From Hofstenia miamia (lineage: Eukaryota > Xenacoelomorpha > Acoela > Hofsteniidae): a stretch of 64,000 bases of DNA. The notes under the pieces are model-generated. The model ran no database searches and had not been told where the DNA came from. It worked only from the letters and a program-made list of their open reading frames with translations. Both the position numbers and the translations under genes were made by a program. The stretch is from the NCBI GenBank assembly GCA_900660155.1, contig CABFPE010000036.1, positions 685,897 through 749,896 of the forward strand, given 5' to 3'. Positions 12,791-24,371 of the stretch are shown piece after piece (position 1 is the stretch's first letter; every line of letters begins with the position of its first letter).

Positions 12791-15700
12791 TTTTTTTGAA
12801 AACTTCTTAGACAACAATTTGTAAATTTGAAGATTGTGTGTATTTTCCCTTTTCTGAAATTTCACTTAAACTTTAAACATCATCAGTTGGCAATTTTCAT
12901 TATTTGCAATCCAAATGATGTGCTTGAATTTCGCATTTTGGTTTTTGAATGGTGCAATGTCGCATTCCTGAATTTACTGTGCGCTTGCTTGAGTCCAATT
13001 TACAGGTGCATTGGATGAAAATGTGAGTGATGTATCTAAGGATTTCTCAGATAAGCTGTAACAAAGAAACTATCAGATGAGGAAAATGATGATGTAAAAT
13101 TTCGCAAGCATCGTACGATTTTTTTTAGCAGAAATTAACTTGGCACAGATATATATGATTACATATTTTGGTTCCTTTGCTCATTTCAATCAAAATTCTT
13201 TAAAATAATTTTCAAACAAAATTCAATAGCAAGTCAATGAGAGAAAACAATTCAATTTCAAAATATAAAAATCAATGGATTTTAATGATGCCTCTAACTT
13301 GAAATTCATAGAAAAATAAAATTAAATTTCGTGACAAAATATTTATAATTTTCTCAAATAATGCATAACGACTAGTTATATTCTCTATTATTAACCTATG
13401 TTTAAATGAAAATCTTTAAATTATTATTCGATTAATACAAAATTATTGAAACCATAAATTCTAAACACAATATTAAGCAAATTTTACCAAAAATTATACT
13501 AGCGCAAAAATTGCTTTTTACTCGTGTAATCATACGTAAGTTTTCAGGACACTAATAACAATATATGTTTTAAGCCCTTTTAAAACAAACGTACCTTATT
13601 TTTAGAAAAGTAAAGCTTCAATAAACAGAACAGTATTTGCTTCAATAAAATTTTATGGATAGAAAAACCGGAAATTGATATACTTAATAAAAAATATGTT
13701 CTATATTTAATATGGTGCATGGGTTTCAATCCAAACGCAGTTATTAAAGTAACATTTTATAAAAAGGACTTTCATGCGAAAATTCCTAAAAATTAAATAA
13801 CGTTGAGAATCCAATCTTAATTAGCACTAAAAATAAATAAAGAAAGTGCTTTTAAAAGAAAAATAATAACAAAATGTTGACAAAATAGTAGTTTTGAGGA
13901 AAACCAATCTCTTAAAGTAAACGTTCATTATATTAATTAAGGAAATAACATGTTACATTCTGTGAAGAAAATACAGATAGAGAGAGAGAAATCAATGCTA
14001 GTTTCAAATTAATGGATATATTTTACTATATTGAAACTCTCAAATATGCGAAAAAGCAAAGTGTACTTGTGAAGTACTTCCACACATTCTCTTATATAAT
14101 TGTTACGAATTTTATAAAAACCTAATGAATTAACAAACCCTTAGAACTCTATAATATAAGCATAAACTTCCCTTTTAGTAGGTAGAAATAATCCAATTAA
14201 AAAATTAAATATTTCATCAAAAAGAGGAAATAGGTGTAATCAGTTTTTTATAATTTCCAAATAATATCAGAATATACATAGCTTTAGACATATTTCAACA
14301 AATACAACTTCCCGCATTCACATAATTAACTATTATGCTACGAATTTTGTTTTTAAGTTAACACCAATTTTAATAAATAGGCTTAAACTTTGGTTTGAAC
14401 GCTTGATTCTATATATTATGAGTAATAGAGAAAGGATTGCAAATCGTCGTTTTTTAAACCAAACTACAGACTCCGTTTTGAACACTGTGCCACAGTTGGA
14501 ACCAGCCATTTTCACAACTGGTGGAACTAGGAAATGCTGGCAACTAGTCAGTAAAATTCTTAGTCAACTTACAATCAGCCCTGTATTATCTTTAGATTAA
14601 GTGAGCAAAATTATATATATTTTTAGCACAATAACTTCGTTCGTTATACAACTTTGCTTTGCAAGAAATACTTGCAATTTCATAGAATAAAAAGTATTCT
14701 ATGAATTTTCAAGTCAGAATCATTTGTTACCACACTCTCAATTTGGTCATGCGAAAAGTGAAAAATTTAACATAGAAATGAACAAGTCGTGTACATGTAC
14801 CTATGACAAGTTCTCGGAAAAATTCCTTAAACGTGCTTAGGCAGTTAAATTCATTTAATCGGAAAATTTTTGTGTTTAAATGTTAGTTGTTTAAGTGAAA
14901 TTAAACTGTTTATTAACAATTTACCACAAGATTATGGAAAACTATTAACAAACAAGAGCAACTGAAGCAGAAATAAAGTGGCATGAACGCAGAGGGCATT
15001 TAATCAACTAATAAATTTGAAAGCTACTGCATCGAAATTAAAGGTGTTTGAAATTCAATCTAAATAAGTTAGTTTGCTATTTTGAAATTGAATTGAAATA
15101 GGGAATCGTTTTACAGCATTCTGCACAATTTCTTACTCTTCTATAAAATATTTTCAAAGGAATCATTAAGCAAAACCACTAAATATAGAGACTAGTCAAT
15201 TAAGGCGAAGTTGAGTATTTAGTGGAAACTGATATCCCAATGTTTGTGCTGAGAGCGGCTTGGATTCAGGATTAACTTTCCACCGCTTTTATTCGAAACC
15301 AGATATTGGGTACATGCGAATATCCGAAATCAAAACCGAATCTATGGATTCGAAAATACGAATCTTGAAACAAGCAGGGGTTGACATAGACATTTTTTAG
15401 CGAGGGTACTGAAACTTTTTGAACAAAAAATGTCGCAATTAAATCTGTTTTACGCGTATTAGTAAAACACGATTCTAAATTGAATTCTTCTATTGTAGAA
15501 TAATCTTCTAGAGTTGTTCAAGTTTCAAGTCGGTTTTAACAATAGTTATTAATAACAGATTTGTTTTTTATGAAATATAAATTATTACGTAAACAGCATA
15601 TTTTGGATTCGAATTCAGATTCGTGAATCCATTGCTGGAATATTTGGATTCAAATTAGAAATAAGAAAGTGGATTCGCCGGGCCCTACTACATATTAAAG

Positions 15701-16141
15701 CAGAATGTGCTTTATCGTTTCATATTGCACATCCTCAATTTGTCGGTCGACAGAACAACTAATATATTTTTCTTCCCTTATATCTGTCATTTCCGATAAT
15801 AACGGTTTCTTACTTCCAACATAACATTTTACAATTAATCCATTGGGCGTAAACCCTATTCAACTCTTGATTGGATTATGAATTAAAATGAAATTTTACA
15901 CAAATATTTCTCATAGCAACCCTATCAATTTGGACTGTTCAGAAATTTGAAGTCATCATCTTCGAGGACATATCACATTTGAAAACTTTTTTCAAATATA
16001 TCGAATATTGGGTTTAACAGTTGAAAATGATAGAATTCCTTAGAATTCAATCTCAACTATTCAAATATAATTTTTTGTTTACTTTAATTACTTTTCGTCA
16101 TACTAACAACAATAATAAAACGTTTTTGCAAAAATTGGAAG

Positions 16142-16545
16142 CAATGTTGGTCGATTTAAATCACTCGATTTAAATCATTGATTTAAATCGGATTTAATTC
16201 ATGATTTAAATCAAAGCACATTATTAGTTCAATTATTGATTTAAATCAAGTACACTAATAGAGATACGAGTAGTGTATTCTAATTGTTTTGAAATCATTG
16301 TCTTAATATTGGAATGAATTGGCAAGCTCTGAATTTCTTATTTTGCATGATTTTTTATCTTCAGTTTATTTAAAATTGATTAAATTATTGTATTTCAAAA
16401 AAAGTAGTATCAAAAGGATTTTTAAAATTTAGTACCTTGGAAGATTGCGTGGTTAAAATTGAAATTTAGATAAAAAATCCGATTTAAATAAGAAAATCCG
16501 ATTTTTTTGATTTTTTTAATTTAAATCGGATTTTTCCGAACACTG
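16142..16545. mobile_element. hAT-type MITE, copy 1
   Basis: The 404-base element is flanked by a perfect 8-base target duplication, ATTGGAAG at 16134-16141 and 16546-16553. The left end reads CAATGTTGG (the second copy has CAGTGTTGG) and the right end CGAACACTG, giving short inverted termini. The ends hold clustered GATTTAAATC palindromes, four or five at the left and two at the right. No coding capacity was seen. An 8-base duplication and CAGTG-type ends point to the hAT superfamily. Confidence 0.88.
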
Positions 16546-16995
16546 ATTGGAAGACTGTATATACGATTGAAAAAAAATGCGATACATAAAATGAACAGAT
16601 ATTTAGAAAATTTTGATTGGGGGTATGATCCCTAATGAGTCTAAATAAGAAACTTCAATATTATTGAGTAAAAATCAAAATACGTAGGGGCAGGAAATCC
16701 CCCCCTGGTTTAATAGGGCTAAGAGTGCAATGTTGCTTTATTAAATGAGTTTTTATTCATCGAATTAGGAAATTTGTCCATAGCGTTAAATGGCACTAAT
16801 TTCAACAAAGCTAAAGACTTCTATTAATTTGAGCAGAAATTATACTACGGCATCACTTCCGTGTAGTCTCAACAAATTATGTAACGAAAGTGGACAAAGT
16901 GTGAAAACGAAACAATGCACTCCTTAACTCTTAAATGCATAGCATATTTTACCGACGTAATGCACGGAATGGGCAATTTTCACAAATGGTGCCAA

Positions 16996-17399
16996 CAGTG
17001 TTGGTCGATTTAAATTACTCGATTTAAATCATTGATTTAAATCGGATTAAACTCATGATGTAAATCAAAGCACATTATTAGTTCAATTATTGATTCAAAT
17101 CAAGTACACTAAAGAGATACAAGTAGTGTATTCTAATTGTTTTAGAGTTACTACTGCCCTGATATTGGAATGAATTGGCAAACTCTGAAATGTTGTTTTG
17201 CATGTTTTTTATCTTTAGTTTATTTAAAATTGATTAGATTATTGTATTTAAAAAATAGTGGTATCAAAAGGATTTCAATATTTACTACCTTGGAAGATTA
17301 TCTGGGTAAAATTGAAATTCAGATAAAAAAATCAGATCTAAATAAAAAAATCCGATTTTTTGATTTCTTAAATTTAAATCGGATTTTTTCCCAACACTG
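16996..17399. mobile_element. hAT-type MITE, copy 2
   Basis: Same length and family as the copy at 16142, about 450 bases away and in the same orientation. It begins CAGTGTTGG and ends CCAACACTG, a perfect 9-base terminal inverted repeat. Flanks are GGTGCCAA and GATGCTAA, an 8-base target duplication with two mismatches. The more eroded duplication suggests an older or separately mutated insertion. The open frame that crosses it is a by-product of the repeat and is not a gene. Confidence 0.85.
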
Positions 17400-19818
17400 G
17401 ATGCTAATGATGTTTTTATTTTTGTCACTAGTAAATTCGTAATACTAATAATATTTACTGCTTTAAGGTGGCATTAGGCATTAAAATGAAAAAAATTTCA
17501 AAAAAATTTTTTTAAACCAATTTGATTTGAAATGATGTCGGGCGTTTTCGTATAATAGAAGGTTTAAAAAGGAAAATAGTAAATTTTCTATGACTCAATC
17601 GCAAAATTTTGAGATTTTGGGCAAAATAAATTGATCATCATTTAAAAAACAACAAGGCTATAAGCATGGATCACAATCTAAAAAATGCTTCAAGTAAAAC
17701 GGATTGCGCTATGAATTCCGAAAATAACATTGCTTAATAAATCAAATGGTGTCTTCTAAAATATTAGTTTAAAAAACGTTAGCCAGTAAGGTGAAGTAAG
17801 TCTTTACCAGAAAAATCTCAAAAATTATTACGAACTGCAAATGTATGTTAAAACTGAAAAATTCATAGAAAGCACTGGATAATTGTGGAAGAGAAAAAGG
17901 AAAATAATTGCTCTTAAATTCAACCTAAAGATAGGTTAAAAGACTCCTAACCTACAAGTTCCTACAATCAATTAACTTAGCAAAAACTATGAGTTTAGTA
18001 CAAAAAAGGAAAAAAAATTAAAATCATTAGCAATTATTTCAAAAAACTATTACTAAAAAGTAAAAAATGTTTTACTAAATGGTAATCACATTCTTTCTAA
18101 TTTTCAAATACATGTATGTAAACAAAATGCATAAACGTGTTCACTAACCGCACCGTCATATGGAAATTGCAGAAAAACCGTTAGAGGGCTATTAAAGGAA
18201 TGCAAAACAATTCTTCATAAATCAATTCGGGTTTGCAAATCCTAAAGAAATTCAAACCCAGCCACATGAACAAATTCAGCTACATAAGCCTATGAGAGTT
18301 CATTAAAAATGCGGGTGAGTGAACTGCCCTAGAGAATTTTGTTGCAGATGACGTCACAAGTCAGTCAATCACTCAAGTAATCAAACATCCATATTGTCAA
18401 AATGTCAACTAATTAGCAGAATGGAAATAGAAATAAAACTTCACCAACTAACAGACGACAGTGGAAGGCAAATTTTGCGGAAAAAGGAAAGTTCCACTTT
18501 GGCGTTCATTCGAATTGATTAACTTTGTTATATTTGAGTATATTTTAATTCTTGGATACTACAAGAACCTCCAACAAAACTATGAGTTGCATACCTAATT
18601 AATTCTACATTGCTAAACATCTAGTTTAATAATCTGGCGAAATCGCAAAGCGAAAACCTTAGCAAGTCATCAAAATGGAAATGAGAGGTTAATATTCTGC
18701 TCCTGATATAATATTACAATGAAATATATTTATATTGAATTACTAAACCAATATGGAAAATAAGAAATGCAAGTTGGTCCCATTCTTAGAGATAGTACCA
18801 CAATTATTTGGTCAGATATTATTCAGTGGGTTTTGCATTGGGACAAAAGAGCCGGCAGGATTCTCTGATGAAGTTAAGTGATCAATAACTTGATGAACCC
18901 TTACAGACAAACAATTGCAAGAATAGACAGTTAAAATAGATCTTATCATTATCGATATAATGTTTTTTTAAAAAAATATTTTTTTAACCAAAATACTAAC
19001 GTTGGAAACCTGAAGGTGGACACATTCCCCCATGCCCCTTCTCGCATATCTGGTTAAAAACATATTTTGAAGGATTTCATTAATATACTCTTGAATTTAA
19101 AAACTGGTCAATTGAAATTTAACAGTCAGTAATCGCTGATCCAGATAAGGAAATCGTTAAGTCGAGGGGCATAATCGAATGTATGCTAAATTTTCATTGT
19201 GATAAATATGCCCCATTTATCTACTAAAGGTGACATGGAAAGAGATTTCTTGTTTCGATGTTAGTTTTCTTATATCGTTTAATGACATAGTAAAGCTAAA
19301 CTTTCCTCGAGGTGCATTGCAAACTACCTTAGGAATGGATATTCGTAAACATTATCTAGAAAGGCAATGTTTAGTATTTAAAAGTGCAAAGTATATAGTT
19401 AGCCTATTAAAAATTATTTGATAAAAAAATTGCTCCTATGAAAAAACAGAAAATTATTTAAAATTGAATGCCTGAATATTTTGCATTACAGATTTTCAAA
19501 ATAATTCCTGCACTAACAAACAATAGCTATTATCAAAATTGTACACAATTATAATTTTACGAAACGTAGGTAAAATGACATAAAATTAAAAACCACATTC
19601 CCGCCAATATTAATTCTCATTTTGAAGACCTCATTAAAAGGATCCACTCAGTGCATACAATGGATATCTGGGCATTCTATGGGTGGAACCGGTCGACAAA
19701 AATAGTAACCGGCCAGTAAACGTGAGTAGGTCTTACGTATATCAACCTGACCGGTTTACAACCGCTGGGAAATATATACTAACTTCCAAAAATTGATTAG
19801 CTCCCAAATTTTTAATGG

Positions 19819-19846
19819 TATATATATATATATATATATATATATA
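19819..19846. repeat. (TA)14 microsatellite
   Basis: Uninterrupted TA dinucleotide run of 28 bases inside the long ERG intron. Confidence 0.98.
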
Positions 19847-21694
19847 AGAGTACAGAGATGCATATACATGAATTAAAAAAACAATTAATTGAGTTAATAA
19901 AGAAAGATTGACGTAAATATGTACAAATTCATTAATATAAATTATTGTTCATTGCTTTCTTAAGAACAAAAATTGATTCCACTGCGTCGCTCTGTCCTTA
20001 AAAAAACTTCAACCATTTTACCGGTTCAAATATTTCGACCCAACCCAACGCAAGCGGTTCCAATCATGGGGCATTCCACGCAAACTACTTTTCGCTATTA
20101 CGGAAAGGGAAACAAGGAAATTGTCTTTGTTCATAGAATCAATTGCAATAAAAAGTAAAAATTACGGAGATATATTCAAGATAATTATAATACCTCTCGA
20201 GACCTAGTCCATGAGCTCGGAAGAAATACAAAATTTTCTGAAATGAAATTAAATGACTTTACAAAAACCACTTTTTTGAAACTTGGTACAATTTATTGCT
20301 ACGGAAATGAGTATGGTCATTAACCAGCCTCAATGCAAAAAACCTTGTGAAAATATGGCAGTGGATTGGTTTAATTATGTTTACAAAATTACAAGAAAAT
20401 TTATTGAAAGCGCAGACTGTTTAAAATTGTTATTGACGTTTTGTATATCCTTGCCATCCACGTGCCAAAATAAAGCATGATTTGTTATCGTCAGTAGTTA
20501 GCTTGACAACCTATCTGACTTTCTAATTCAGATATATGTAAACAAACTGAAGAAATAAACAAATTTAGCGAATTCCAGAAGATCACATTTTTAAAATATA
20601 TTCATTCACGAAATCATAAATCTTAGAATTTACGCTTGCGTTGTTAATTATAAATGAAAGGACGATAAGCTTTCATAAGAAATACAAATTTTTTTGATTT
20701 TGTTGTATACCAGAAAGACAACTCAATGAACATTTTTTTTTGAAAAATTGTATAAAAGCGAATCATCTTCTTTTATATATGACCAATAATATTTCATTTT
20801 ACTTAAATTAATAAGTCGTTTGGAGGAAAGCAACGCTTAATAGAGAAATCAGCAATGAGCTGAAAGCAAATCCGATTTAACGCAGTAAAATACAAGGAAA
20901 TCCAGTTGGAAATCACTGGTTGTTTAATTTAAATTTTAAATCTTTTAAATACATCACCACTCACTGACTGTAGGCAAATACTTCGAACACACAAACTCTT
21001 TGCTTCACGCATGATATAGCATTACAGATATTAAAATTAAGAGTTTCTTATTGTTAAACATTGAAAGTGTATGTGCCGGTATATGCAAAAAAGAAATGTA
21101 TCGGATTAATTATATTGTTGCATAGGTACACTTTAAAAAATTGTAAAAACTTACACACACGTGTAGTGATAACTTATTTGAAAAAAATAAGTAAATAATA
21201 ATAGTAATAAAGAGGATAAACAGGCTAACTATTCAAAATTCATATGGTAATGTAGATACAGTGCATAACACTAAATTCAAAAATTAAAACAAAGCATACT
21301 TTTTCCCAGAAAATCAAATTCGGATTAGTAAGTTAAACGAATTCTAGTAGTTTCATTATAAAAACTAGCTTAGTACGAGATTAAAAAAAATTTATTTTGT
21401 ACAAATTAAAATCCTGTCTACAACAATTTCAATCCGGATTAAGTTTTGATTTAACACAAGTTCTATGAGCCCAATAAAATTCTATCCCATATTGAGCTAC
21501 AAAATATAATGACTAGGTGAATTTATACAGAATTAACAATAGCCGGAGGATAAGTGCTTCCAAAATTTAGTAAGTGAAAAAGAACAATGTATGGAAACGA
21601 CTGCTAAAACTTGCAATACAATAGCGCACAAAATTATTCCTTAAAAATAGGCAGCTGGTTATTTTAAAATGAATAATTAAAAATAGAAACTTAC

Positions 21695-21768
21695 CGAGAT
21701 GTCGTTGTAGCTGGTGTTGAACTTGTTAATCGACTCTCGAGAGCTGTGCTTGCGAGGACCGTTCGGAA
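21695..21768 (-). CDS. KCNH2 (erg/sei): ERG-type potassium channel, short linker exon
   Basis: The 74-base exon has an acceptor TTTTAAG and a strong donor TCG/GTAAGT. Two bases complete a codon from the 34-kb exon (A+TT, Ile), then 24 codons read PNGPRKHSSRESINKF and NTSYNDIS, ending in phase 0, which matches the next exon. It is clearly less AT-rich than its surroundings and uses many codons ending in C or G. The sequence is part of the poorly conserved cytoplasmic linker, so the call rests on splice signals, phase agreement on both sides, strand and position rather than on a family motif. Confidence 0.82.
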
Positions 21769-21788
21769 CTTAAAATAATGAAAATCAA

Positions 21789-21995
21789 TTATATGCAATT
21801 CTGTTTTCCAGATATAAGACAATCGTAAATTTCCAACGAATTATAAAGAAAGTATCCCAATAACAAAGTTAGCGAAGTCATGAAAAGGGCAACTGCAAAG
21901 AGGACGAGTAAACGTAGGCAGTTCAGGGGGTAGTGGGGATATGAGGCATCGCATTTGGCAGGGGAAATGAGGAAAGAATTAGCCAGAGCGGCCAT
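21789..21995 (-). CDS. unrecognised small membrane-protein-like ORF beside an ERG exon
   Basis: A 68-codon ORF starts MAALANSFLIS and contains a Cys/Pro-containing segment followed by one long hydrophobic stretch, RLLVLFAVALFMTSLTLLLG, at about residues 28-47, then a short tail with two Cys. Its GC content and codon choice stand out from the AT-rich surroundings. It ends 20 bases before the 74-base ERG exon on the same strand. A second overlapping frame just upstream (about 22116 down to 21973) also opens with Met and a hydrophobic run. It could be a real small protein, the leader of a transcript from an internal ERG promoter (as the vertebrate ERG1b isoform has), or chance. No homologue is recognised. 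Confidence 0.3.
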   Translation of the reverse strand: MAALANSFLISPAKCDASYPHYPLNCLRLLVLFAVALFMTSLTLLLGYFLYNSLEIYDCLISGKQNCI

Positions 21996-22009
21996 AGAGC
22001 GAGCAGAGC

Positions 22010-23021
22010 ACGCGATTAGAAGTCGGTAACTGTTGGAAAAAGCACGAGATACTTAACGTACGAATAAAATCCCTCTGGAATAGTAATAAAGCAGCGCAAA
22101 CCAACAAAATTGGCGCAATCATGCTAACTAAATCTATCCGCCTTTATTTGTCCAAGATGACAATTGCGGAGACATATCTCCCGCAAAAAACTACGTAATC
22201 ATCAAACATATTCATAACTAATCAGATGTTACGGTGTGATAATTAATAGTCGCTATCTTTTAACTAACCGCTCACTCTTATCACCTTAACGCCTAAAGTG
22301 TTACATTTGACAGAAGCTCCTTTGTGATGTGCACTTGGGGGAAGAGTTTAAGTAATGCAAACAGTGGCTTTTAGTTTTAATAAATTAAAATATCTTCTTA
22401 CATTTCAAAAAGCAAAATATAACATTTCTTACCGAAATAAAATCACAAATCTTAAATCTATTCTTCTTAAGAAATAGAATACAGACTGTAAAGTTCAATC
22501 TTCAGAAATTGACTGTGATTATTTCCACACAAAGCAAATAAAAAATATTATCCAAATTAATTTGAGAAAGATTTAGCAAAATATCAAAGATGAGGAAGGG
22601 CAATATTGCATTGAGATTAGGAACCCAAAAACGCCTGAACAAAGCATTTCACAATGACTACCGAATTCAACTTACAGCGCAAATAGGTATCAGGTACAAA
22701 CATAGAAGAGGTTTGGAACAACATTCAAACAGGGCAGATCGGGGTATTTGCTTGTGGATTATATCATTGAATATCAAGACCAACAGGCCAACACTCATAC
22801 ATTTTTGTATTATAATTATGATCAAAATATCAAATATCACTGCAGTTGACATTACATTCAATGAACAGTTTGAAGAAATACTCGTTTTACCTAATTATAG
22901 TGAACTGATACTTCCCAAAATAAATTGATGCTTTGTTTAAAGATGATGAATGTCTGGACTTAAATATTGACATATAAATAAAGACCGAATCATTTATTTT
23001 AAAAAATAAAACTTTTCAAGC
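22010..23021. other. non-coding stretch upstream of the small membrane ORF
   Basis: 22010-22350 is less AT-rich than the flanks and could hold regulatory DNA for a transcript reading leftwards, but no TATA box or known motif is clear. 22350-23021 shows nothing recognisable; two overlapping frames at 22590-22928 do not look like protein. Confidence 0.35.
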
Positions 23022-24371
23022 CAGAGATTGAATTGGATTGGATTTCGGATCCAAAAAAAATTTAAAATTGTGTATATTGTATATTTTGTAAGGTAAGCAC
23101 AATTTTACATTGAATGCCATTTTAAGTGTGTTAATAATCTTAATCTAAGTGAAATTTTGTAATTGAATTTCATTGTTCATACAAAAGGCTCCGTGTTATT
23201 CTTTCCAACAATTTATAAAATTGGTGACGAATATTTCAAATATGAAAATGCGATTTATGTTGGCCATCATATAAAGATAAAATTGCAAAGCAAACCAAAA
23301 ACATTTGTTTGTATAAATTTGCAAATGGAAAAGCAAAAGAAACAAAGAAAAGCAAGTGGAATACCTTAGCTGCTGCAAACAAAGCCAAAATGTAATGATA
23401 TACATATAACTATAATATTAGCATGTAAGATGCACTATAAGCAACTTGCATTGCCAAGATCCACTTAGTTTTCAAAAGGTTCGTGATTATTATAATTACT
23501 AGTACAAAAATTTTTATAGACCATATCATTGGCATAACAATAATAGGGCATTAATTTGTTTAATGTTGCTTTTATATAATTTAAAATTTGTAATACAAAC
23601 CAGTATCCAATTTTAATGAAAAGTAAAATTCAAAATTTATATTTAAATCTCAAATTTTGTTTGAAAAATGAATTTTTCTATCACTGATAATACACTCTGC
23701 TACAATTTTTTTAATCTTACAACAAAAATTTTAGATTTTTTCTATAATTTGCCATTGTTTGTGCTATTCTTGTTTTCATCGCCTTAGCTGCAATTTTGAA
23801 TAAGTAGGTTTTATCTTGCTGTTTAAAACAACTTCAAACTTGCTAGAAGCTCGGCTCGTTGACAAGTCTGCCATGCATGCAACAATATAAAATGGTGTAG
23901 AATCTTGATAAAATGTTAGTTTAAATTTTAAGTCGAAATTCCCATCAACCCCTCCTGAGCGCGTGTCGCCTCCTTAGGTGATAGTTCTGAGTATGAGCCT
24001 GCACGCCAATCAGAAACGGATTTGCTTCTTGTAATGTAATATTCCAACACATCGCTTTTAATTTATATAGAATGTACTACATTTGAGTTGATTTGCATGC
24101 ACTATTGTGTAAGTCGTCCCTTTTTCCAAAAACTCGGTCCCAATCCTATTCTGTCGTCCCCGGTATATCGTATATGTCCATTTTTAATCTCAAGACAGTG
24201 TTGAAGCATTAAAATTTTCTATTATCATTTGAAAAAAAAGATAAATTTTAAGTCCATGTATAGTTAGTGTTAGAATACTTATTTATATTTGCATCCGTTT
24301 CGGATCGAAAACTGAAATTCAATTAAAAATTCGGATCGGATCCTAAAATGTTGGATCCGATTCAATCTCTG
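23022..24371. mobile_element. possible hAT-like element, termini CAGAGATTGAA
   Basis: The left end reads CAGAGATTGAATTGGATTGG and the right end, on the other strand, CAGAGATTGAATCGGATCC. Both ends are followed by several GGATC-containing words. The 11-base perfect termini in inverted orientation, 1.35 kb apart, fit a non-autonomous DNA element. No 8-base target duplication is visible (TTTCAAGC against AGCCATAG), so two unrelated fragments of one family are also possible. The interior holds no transposase. Confidence 0.35.

Larger units (their letters stand above)
5948..21694. other. 15.7-kb ERG intron filled with relics
   Basis: Phase-0 intron on the minus strand. Recognised content is a piggyBac-type miniature element (6963-7199), an old LINE remnant (about 11880-12790), two related hAT-type miniature elements (16142-16545 and 16996-17399) and a TA microsatellite (19819-19846). 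Around 15280-15690 there is a tract with repeated GATTCG words ending in GCCGGGCCCTA that looks like one end of another degenerate transposon, but no partner end was found. The rest is unrecognised AT-rich DNA. Confidence 0.75.

Noticed and set aside
22590-22928. Overlapping ORFs on both strands
   Set aside because: Neither shows coding composition or a domain; mutual shadows in AT-rich DNA.
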